A stretch of 64,000 nucleotides of DNA from Kordiimonas gwangyangensis DSM 19435 = JCM 12864 (lineage in GTDB: Bacteria; Pseudomonadota; Alphaproteobacteria; Sphingomonadales; Kordiimonadaceae), in assembly GCF_000375545.1 (NCBI RefSeq), contig NZ_AQXF01000003.1:62498-126497 (forward strand), in the 5' to 3' direction. Below are positions 38,838-44,680 of this stretch, in pieces (within the stretch, counting starts at the first letter, position 1; each line of letters starts with the position of its first letter). The position numbers were made by a program, and so were the translations under genes. The notes below the pieces were generated by a model, which saw only the letters and a program-made list of their open reading frames with translations, was not told the DNA's origin and made no database searches.

Positions 38838-41174
38838 TTAGAACTTGAGCGACAGGTTCGCCATGACCTGACGATCAGCGCCAAGGAAGTAGGAACCCGG
38901 CGTACCGCCACCAAGATAGTTCTTGTTGGTGAGGTTCGAGACATTGAGGCTGACATCAATGCCCTGAATGCCCGGGATCACACCTTCGTCGAGGGAATAA
39001 CCGACCCATGCGTCAACAAGGGTGAAAGATGGCAGTTCCTGCGTGTTGCCAAAGTCGCCATAACGCTCGCCAACGTGCTTCGCGGAAACGCCTGCCCGTA
39101 CGCCGTCCTTATAGTAGCTGAGCGTGCCAACAAGCTGGAACTCAGGTGCCAGCGCCACTTTGTTGCCTTCCACCACTTCAGCCGTGGTTTCGGTATATTG
39201 ACTGTCGTTGAGGGTCAGCGAGCTATAAAGGTTCCAGTACTGAGCGAAGTTGATCGAAACGCTGGCCTCAATACCCTTGGATTCGATACCGCCAACGTTG
39301 AGGTAGGTGCCTTCGCCTTCCTCAAGATAGTCAACGCCGTCTACCGGGTCACCGGCGGATACGAAGGTGATGCGGTTGTTGAACTTCACATAGTAACCGG
39401 TCACGGTCGCGCGCAGCCAATCGTTCGAGTAGCGGAAGCCGACATCAAAGTTGTCAGCGGTTTCGCCCTCAAGGTCTGGTACGTTCGGGTTGGTTTCGCT
39501 TGCGCGGCCTTCGATCACACCGTCCTTGATGGCCGCGAAGTTTTGCGCGAAGCCACCAAAGATCTCGAAGTCGTCGGTCACGTTAAAGATGGCACCCGCG
39601 GTGAAGAGGATGTCAGAGTTGGATTCGAGGCCCATGTCAGCTTCATTGCCGAAGTTGTCCGTCCGGGTGAGGTCGACATAGTATTTTTTCACGCCGCCGC
39701 GCAGGGTGAGGGCGCCCAATTCAACCGTGTCTTCTGCGTAAAGCATCAGGGTTTCGGTCTCGAATGAGCGGTCGTACTGGCGCCAATAAGCCACGTTATC
39801 AAATTCGATGCCCACATTCGGATCGATGATGCGGTGCCAGTCACGCCATTCGTCACGGTCGGAGTTTTCCCACCATGCACCAACGCGGATGGTGTTGATG
39901 TCGCCAAGGCGGTATGCGGCATCAGCTGTGGCCCCGTAACGCTTCTTGCCGTAGTGCGTGTGGCGGTAGGAAGCGTTTGGCACTGCGCCGTCCGCGTAAC
40001 AGGCCGGGTTGTTGGCCGGTGCGCCGCCGCCATAAGGGAAGGTCAGCGTGGCCGTACAGCCCGCGATGGGCGCGAGCGGGTTGCCATTGCTGTCCGAATA
40101 GACGTAGCTTGCAGCCACAGAGCCACCGTAAACCGTGCCGTTTTCCTGCACGTCACCGCCGGTGATGATGTTCATGTATGGTGGTGCCCAGTCACCACGG
40201 CCGGAGTTTTTGTGGAAGTAAGGCGAGATGCTGAAGTCGAGGTTCTCGCCCTTGTATTCGGCTTTCACATAGGCGAACCAGTTTTCGCGCAAGGTGCCCC
40301 ATGCCGGACGGTAAACCTGGTCAATATAGGGGATGCCGGTGATGGTGTCGGTCAGCCGGTCCCAATCGGGGTCTTCTTCGAACTGCGCGAGGGAAATACG
40401 CTGATAGTTGTTCTCGTGCGTATCGTCCCACGACAGGCGGCCAGTGAATTTCCATTCGTCCTGTTCGGACACGATTTTCGCTGCGAAGTGATCGCGCGTG
40501 GTGCCGCCGGCGTCACCGATCCAGGCGTCGTTCGACTGGTTGGAATAGCTGAAGTAAGCGCTTGTACCTTCAGCGAATTCGCCGGTGTCATAGCGGAAGA
40601 AATAGCGCTGTGCGTTGTTCTCGCCCATGCTGATGCTGGCCCAGAAACGCTGCTCTTCTTCAGGGTCCGAGGTCACGAAGTTGATGGTGCCACCAAGGGC
40701 TTCGTTGGATGGTGACGCAATGTCAGCCGTACCTTGCGATACTTCGGCACGCATCAAGTTTTCGCTGTCGATATAACGGTTTGCCTTGGCACCGCCACCA
40801 TAGTTGGAATTACCGTTCGGCAGGCCGTCGATGGTCATGCCGATCTGCTGTTCGGACAGGCCAACGGTGAAACCGCGGATCGAAAGCGTGGTGGACCAAT
40901 CGTCAGAACCGAGCACACCGCCTTCGGAAACAAAGATGCCGGGCAGGTTGTCGATGACGGAGAGAACGCTCGAGGCATCCGGCTCCTGGTCGAGCATGGT
41001 GGTGTCCGTCGCGTTGTTCGCGAAGGTGGTTTTCTTAGCGGAAACAATGACTTCCTCGAAGCTCGCGTCATCGGCATAGGCTTCGCTTGTGGCGTCCTGC
41101 GCCTGAGCAGCTGCCGCGAAACCAAGGAGGCTGGCGGTCCCGAGCAGCAATGTTTTTGTCATGTTGCGTGTCAT
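38838..41174 (-). CDS. TonB-dependent receptor under BetI-type operator
   Basis: A 778-residue outer-membrane receptor. The signal peptide is about 25 residues (LLLGTASLLGFAAAAQA). A plug domain follows with ASSVLSVIDNLPGIFVSEGG, LSIRGFTVGLSEQQIGMTIDGLPNG and NEALGGTINFVTS, then a full barrel ending in a C-terminal aromatic strand (RQVMANLSLKF). There is no long N-terminal signalling extension. Ligand unknown; the downstream PhoD phosphatase and the BetI-type control suggest a phosphoester or quaternary amine compound, which is inference. A promoter with -35 TTCAAT (41217-41222) and -10 TATAAC (41195-41200), 16 bases apart, overlaps the operator. Confidence 0.9.
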   Translation of the reverse strand: MTRNMTKTLLLGTASLLGFAAAAQAQDATSEAYADDASFEEVIVSAKKTTFANNATDTTMLDQEPDASSVLSVIDNLPGIFVSEGGVLGSDDWSTTLSIRGFTVGLSEQQIGMTIDGLPNGNSNYGGGAKANRYIDSENLMRAEVSQGTADIASPSNEALGGTINFVTSDPEEEQRFWASISMGENNAQRYFFRYDTGEFAEGTSAYFSYSNQSNDAWIGDAGGTTRDHFAAKIVSEQDEWKFTGRLSWDDTHENNYQRISLAQFEEDPDWDRLTDTITGIPYIDQVYRPAWGTLRENWFAYVKAEYKGENLDFSISPYFHKNSGRGDWAPPYMNIITGGDVQENGTVYGGSVAASYVYSDSNGNPLAPIAGCTATLTFPYGGGAPANNPACYADGAVPNASYRHTHYGKKRYGATADAAYRLGDINTIRVGAWWENSDRDEWRDWHRIIDPNVGIEFDNVAYWRQYDRSFETETLMLYAEDTVELGALTLRGGVKKYYVDLTRTDNFGNEADMGLESNSDILFTAGAIFNVTDDFEIFGGFAQNFAAIKDGVIEGRASETNPNVPDLEGETADNFDVGFRYSNDWLRATVTGYYVKFNNRITFVSAGDPVDGVDYLEEGEGTYLNVGGIESKGIEASVSINFAQYWNLYSSLTLNDSQYTETTAEVVEGNKVALAPEFQLVGTLSYYKDGVRAGVSAKHVGERYGDFGNTQELPSFTLVDAWVGYSLDEGVIPGIQGIDVSLNVSNLTNKNYLGGGTPGSYFLGADRQVMANLSLKF

Positions 41175-41194
41175 AAATCCTGAGCCTTTTAAAT

Positions 41195-41222
41195 GTTATA
41201 ATTGATGCCAATTTTTATTGAA
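41195..41222 (-). promoter_or_regulatory. Predicted promoter of the TonB receptor gene
   Basis: On the minus strand TTCAAT (41222-41217) and TATAAC (41200-41195) are 16 bases apart, about 20 bases from the ATG. The -35 element lies inside one arm of the BetI-type operator, so repressor binding would block RNA polymerase. Confidence 0.5.
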
Positions 41223-41244
41223 TAGACGTTCAATAAAAATTGGC
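41207..41244. promoter_or_regulatory. BetI-type operator (copy 2) in a 38-bp inverted repeat
   Basis: Two perfect 16-base arms (GCCAATTTTTATTGAA and its complement) flank TAGACG. The core TTGAATAGACGTTCAA matches copy 1 at 14 of 16 positions. The outer A/T-rich arms are extra to the core. It sits 33 bases before the receptor start codon. Confidence 0.75.
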
Positions 41245-41380
41245 TGCAGCCTTAATGCGCTGATATCTTTACGGTTTCGTGAAGGATTTATGAGCGATTG
41301 GCAAAACTTTGGCGCGCGTGCTAAACTACAGTGTGTGCTCGGGAAATCAGAACCTGCGAGCGCGCTTCAGCCCCAAAATA

Positions 41381-41479
41381 TGTGCAATATGTGTGCGAAG
41401 ACTGTGCGGGATATGCGCGGGAAGTGCGCGGAAGGTGTGCGGGTTTTGTGCTGATTCTGTGCGAGGTGTGTGCGGGCGC
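41381..41479 (-). repeat. Nine tandem 11-bp repeats, possible Rho-loading (rut) site after betI
   Basis: Nine consecutive 11-base units begin at 41381, 41392, 41403, 41414, 41425, 41436, 41447, 41458 and 41469. Every unit begins TG(T/C)GC on the plus strand, usually followed by GG; the other positions vary. The array stops at the last base before the betI stop codon. On the minus strand, which is the betI transcript, my count is 44 C against 15 G in 99 bases, with CCGCACA-type blocks every 11 bases. Regularly spaced pyrimidine-C dimers in C-rich, G-poor RNA are what Rho binds. The 305-bp gap between betI and the receptor gene is otherwise accounted for by the operator. Confidence 0.7.
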
Positions 41480-42058
41480 TTAACTCGCTATCAAACGGTC
41501 CAGCGTCGCCTCAACCTGCGCCCGGATTTTCACCAGATCGGGCGTCACGCCCCCCACGGTCGAGCGCAGCCAGAAACCATCAATCAGGGATGCAACAACC
41601 TCGGCCGAGGTGCGGGCACCCTCGCGCGGCATAAAGGCCCCCAGCTCATGGGCGAGGTTGGACATAAGCCGCGCGTTATAGATGCGCTGCAGGCGCGCAA
41701 GCTCGGGCGAGAAGGGCACCTGCGCCCAGAAGGAGAGCCAGGCGCGCACGGTACCGGGGGCATATTGGTCATGGGCGAAATTGACGGCGATGATGGCGGA
41801 AAGCCGTTCGCGTGGGGTGCTGGCTTCTTCAAGGTGAATGAGGAAAGCGTCATGCAGTTCAAAGAGGAGATACGCCATCGAGGCCTCAAGCAGCGCCTGC
41901 TTGCCACCAAAATAATGCGAGATGATGCCGACCGACAAGCTGGCTTCCTTGGCGATGCGGCTGACGGTCGTTTCCGAATAGCCGACCCGAGCAATGGTGC
42001 GGAGCGTGGCGTCAATCAGTTGTTGCCGCCGGATTGGCTGCATTCCCACCTTGGGCAT
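41480..42058 (-). CDS. betI: BetI-like TetR-family repressor
   Basis: A 192-residue regulator. The N-terminus MPKVGMQPIRRQQLIDATL and the helix-turn-helix ETTVSRIAKEASLSVGIISHYFGGKQALLEA closely follow E. coli BetI, the choline-responsive repressor of glycine betaine synthesis, and the ligand domain keeps VRAWLSFWAQV and ALIDGFWLR-like (SLIDGFWLRS) blocks. No betA or betB gene is nearby, so its local targets may be the receptor, PhoD and phosphatase genes that carry TTGAATAG-N-TTCAA operators. AAAGGAA lies upstream of the ATG. It probably shares a transcript with the MFS gene 58 bases upstream. Confidence 0.85.
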   Translation of the reverse strand: MPKVGMQPIRRQQLIDATLRTIARVGYSETTVSRIAKEASLSVGIISHYFGGKQALLEASMAYLLFELHDAFLIHLEEASTPRERLSAIIAVNFAHDQYAPGTVRAWLSFWAQVPFSPELARLQRIYNARLMSNLAHELGAFMPREGARTSAEVVASLIDGFWLRSTVGGVTPDLVKIRAQVEATLDRLIAS

Positions 42059-42116
42059 TCTGGCATGTTCCTTTAACGAGACCTTGGCCTAGTGCTGCCA
42101 CAGCCTGAGGTGATGG

Positions 42117-43286
42117 TCAATCGGCTGCCCGCGCTATGGGCAGATACGCCCCGATGAGAACCGCAAGCGCCAGCAGGCCATGCGCCGCGCCGAGCACGAT
42201 AAAAAGCGCGGCCGGACCAAAGGGTGCGCTGAGTGCTGCGATGAGGAGCGGGCCGATAAAAGAGCCGAATCCGTTGAGGATCAGCAGGCCACCACTGGCG
42301 GCCACGCGGGCACGCTCGGCCACCTGGTCCTGCACCTGTGCGACACCGAGCGCATAAATGGGCAAGGCAAAAGCACCGAAGGCGAGGGCTGCGGCATATA
42401 GCTGGGCATCCGCCCGCACATAAAGAAGCGCCATGGCACTGAGGGTCGCGAGCAGGGTGAAAGCAAAGAGTACAGGCAGGCGGCCAAAGCGGTCCGACAG
42501 GAAACCGGCAAGATACTGGGTGAGCGCACCACCAATAATGAAGGCGGCGACAAAAACCGAAGTCCCCGCCGCATCAAGCCCGCGGTGCTGGCCGTAAGCT
42601 GCGGTAAGACCAAGCACCGCGCCAAAGCTGATACCCACAAGAAGCGTAGCGATAAAGCCGGTGGGGCACGCCTGCCAGACGGGTTTGAGCGGCATGGGCA
42701 GTGCAAACTCACCCTGCCATTCGCGGCCCTTGAGGCGCCGAACCAGAAGGCCAGACAGGGTCATCATGGCACCACAAAGGAAGAAGAGTGGCGCAAGCTC
42801 CTGCTCGCCAAGACTGAGGAGGAGTGGGCCGCCCGCAGCCGCGGCAAACCAGAAAATCATGTAAAGGCCAAACAGTCGGGCGCGAAAGCTACTGTCTGCC
42901 TCAAGGTTCAGCCAGCTTTCCGCCACTACATATTGGCAGGCGATGGCAAAGCCGGTCAGCAGTTGCAGGAGGGCGATAAGCGGCAGGCTGTCCGAGACAG
43001 CGAAAAGCGGCAACAGGATGCCCGCCGCAATGGCAGGCAGGGCGAACGCGGTGATTTGCCCAAAGGCGCGAACAAGTTTGGGCGCATGATAGGCACCGGC
43101 GAAGAAACCACCGAAATAGAGCGCGATGAGGAAAGATGTCATCCCGCTATCAAGTCCTTCAGCCGCAAGGTGGAAGCCAAGCAGCGCATTTTGCAGGCTG
43201 CCAGCCGCCACAAAAAGGGCAACCGCGCCAAAAAGAGGCCATAGGCCCCGTGCTGTCATGCGTGCTTTTTTCATCTCGCTCGTCAC
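42117..43286 (-). CDS. MFS transporter (YcaD-like)
   Basis: A 389-residue, 12-helix major facilitator. Seen: GAVALFVAAGSLQNALLGFHLAAEGLDSGMTSFLIALYFGGFFAGA, the cytoplasmic loop after TM4 with VVAESWLN, and AGFLSDRFGRLPVLFAF in the second half, the conserved DRFGR loop. The group resembles YcaD-type transporters, whose substrates are unknown. It begins at a GTG (43286) or the ATG four codons later (43274). It lies upstream of betI on the same strand, which makes its substrate a candidate for the signal that BetI senses. Confidence 0.88.
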   Translation of the reverse strand: MTSEMKKARMTARGLWPLFGAVALFVAAGSLQNALLGFHLAAEGLDSGMTSFLIALYFGGFFAGAYHAPKLVRAFGQITAFALPAIAAGILLPLFAVSDSLPLIALLQLLTGFAIACQYVVAESWLNLEADSSFRARLFGLYMIFWFAAAAGGPLLLSLGEQELAPLFFLCGAMMTLSGLLVRRLKGREWQGEFALPMPLKPVWQACPTGFIATLLVGISFGAVLGLTAAYGQHRGLDAAGTSVFVAAFIIGGALTQYLAGFLSDRFGRLPVLFAFTLLATLSAMALLYVRADAQLYAAALAFGAFALPIYALGVAQVQDQVAERARVAASGGLLILNGFGSFIGPLLIAALSAPFGPAALFIVLGAAHGLLALAVLIGAYLPIARAAD

Positions 43287-43307
43287 TGTCTGGTCCGTGC
43301 TTCAGTA

Positions 43308-43338
43308 TAGCGCCAAGGGTTGCCATCCCTAGCGCCAA
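43308..43338. repeat. Paired TAGCGCCAA direct repeats
   Basis: TAGCGCCAA occurs at 43308-43316 and 43330-43338, start to start 22 bases, i.e. two helical turns. It lies between the divergent MFS and lacI genes and may be an activator site. Confidence 0.4.
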
Positions 43339-43424
43339 ACTATGTCGCTTGGATTACAGTCGAGATGTGGCCAGTGACGCGGCGTGATATTGCTGGCTTG
43401 CCATCTGGTATTCGCTCGCTAGTA

Positions 43425-43438
43425 TGGAAGCGTTTTCA
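43425..43438. promoter_or_regulatory. LacI-type operator before the lacI gene
   Basis: TGGAAGCGTTTTCA, an imperfect palindrome with central CG, matching the perfect operators at 44569 and 44626 in the frame TGnnAGCGnTnnCA. Its place 25 bases before the GTG start suggests autoregulation. Confidence 0.55.
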
Positions 43439-43462
43439 GGCATATCAAGTAGCTGGGGTTCA

Positions 43463-44494
43463 GTGGCAGTGGCCGACGGTAAAAATCCAAAAACAACAAT
43501 TGCGGACGTCGCCCGGGTGGCGGGTGTATCGGTAACCACCGTCTCACGCGTGCTGAACGGCGAAAAATATGTCCGTGAGGACAAGAAAAAGGCGGTCGAG
43601 CGTGCGGTTGCGAAGCTGGATTACCAGCCAAACCTTTATGCGCGCAGCCTCGCGGGGGACCGGTCCTACCTTATTGGCCTGCTGTTTGATGATCCGCGCG
43701 GGGACTATCTTTCCGGCATGCAGCGCGGTGCCATGCACCGCTGCCGCGAGGAAGGCTACCATATTGTGGTCGAGCTGTTTGACCGCACCACGACCCTTGA
43801 TCAGATTGAACAGTTTCTCAGTAAGCTGAGGCCGTCCGGCGTGCTTCTGACCCCGCCGGTGTGCGACAACAAGGTGATCCTGGCCGCACTCGCGCGCAAA
43901 AAGGTGCCCACGGTCCGCATCTCGCCGAGCGAGGATTTCCCCGGCATGGCCTCGGTGAAGATTGACGACTATCACGCCGCATACCAGATGACCGAACACC
44001 TGATATCCCTTGGCCATAAGGACATTGGCTTTATCATTGGCGATATTGAACACGCGGACGCCCGCGCGCGCCTTCGTGCTTTCCGGGATGCGATGAAAGC
44101 TGCCGGGCTTGCGGTCAATGAAGACTGGATCGCCCAAGGCTCTTACCAGTTTGCGAGCGGGCGGGACGCCGCGAAACAGATACTGAGGGGGCACACGCGC
44201 CCCACGGCCATCTTCTCCTCGAACGATGATATGGCAGCTGCTGTGATTGTGGTGGCGGACGAGATGGGGCTTGAGGTGCCGGGGGGCCTTTCGGTCGCGG
44301 GCTTTGACGATATCCCGCTTGCGTCCGCCGTTTCGCCATCGCTGACCACCATCCGCCAGCCGGTGGAGGCCATGGCCGAAACCGCTGTGGGCCGACTGAT
44401 GGCGATGCTGAAGGGCGGAGACTCGGACGTTGATACCCCTATCCTGATGCCTGTTGAGTTCATCAAACGGGCTTCCACGGGGACGTGTAAGTAA
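43463..44494 (+). CDS. LacI-family transcriptional regulator
   Basis: A 343-residue repressor. The helix-turn-helix TTIADVARVAGVSVTTVSRVLNGEKYV lies near residues 11-37 and is followed by the hinge (DYQPNLYARSLAGDRSYLIGLL) and a periplasmic-binding-protein-like effector domain (LLTPPVCDN, KDIGFIIGDIEHADARARLRAF, PTAIFSSNDDMAAAVIVVADE, VAGFDDIPLASAVSPSLTTIRQP). I chose the GTG at 43463 behind GGGG; an ATG at 43424 lacks a ribosome site and would put the operator inside the gene. By position it controls the TonB receptor, halogenase and GH3 genes. Confidence 0.93.
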   Translation: MAVADGKNPKTTIADVARVAGVSVTTVSRVLNGEKYVREDKKKAVERAVAKLDYQPNLYARSLAGDRSYLIGLLFDDPRGDYLSGMQRGAMHRCREEGYHIVVELFDRTTTLDQIEQFLSKLRPSGVLLTPPVCDNKVILAALARKKVPTVRISPSEDFPGMASVKIDDYHAAYQMTEHLISLGHKDIGFIIGDIEHADARARLRAFRDAMKAAGLAVNEDWIAQGSYQFASGRDAAKQILRGHTRPTAIFSSNDDMAAAVIVVADEMGLEVPGGLSVAGFDDIPLASAVSPSLTTIRQPVEAMAETAVGRLMAMLKGGDSDVDTPILMPVEFIKRASTGTCK

Positions 44495-44521
44495 TTTTTT
44501 CTGAAACTGTTTTCAGAACTC

Positions 44522-44555
44522 AAGGCCTTGGGCCGCAAGGGCTTTGGGTGTTTTT
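44522..44555 (+). terminator. Weak terminator after lacI
   Basis: GCCTTG and CAAGG(G)C pair with one bulged base around GGCCG, followed by TTTGGGTGTTTTT. It lies between the lacI stop and the receptor promoter. Confidence 0.4.
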
Positions 44556-44568
44556 GTGAAAATGAATA

Positions 44569-44639
44569 TGGAAGCGCTTCCAGAAAATGTTGGACATGCG
44601 CTTGCGGTTGTAATAGTAAATTTTTTGACAGCGCTGTCA
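44569..44639 (+). promoter_or_regulatory. Two LacI-type operators flanking the receptor promoter
   Basis: TGGAAGCGCTTCCA (44569-44582) and TGACAGCGCTGTCA (44626-44639) are perfect 14-bp palindromes with the central CG of LacI operators; centres lie 57 bases apart. Between them TTGGAC (44590-44595) and TAGTAA (44614-44619), 18 bases apart, are the best promoter candidates. Binding at both sites could loop or enclose the promoter. Confidence 0.7.
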
Positions 44640-44680
44640 GTGGAAGGGTCAGCGAGGTCAGAAATTCTGGGAGGGAAACA

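Noticed and set aside
41381-41479. CRISPR array
   Set aside because: Units are only 11 bases with no separate spacers, and no cas genes are present.
41309-41500. A cysteine-rich plus-strand peptide read through the 11-bp repeats (CxxC pattern)
   Set aside because: The cysteines follow from the TGTGC units read in one frame. There is no suitable start, and the frame continues antisense into betI, so it is a by-product of the DNA repeat.
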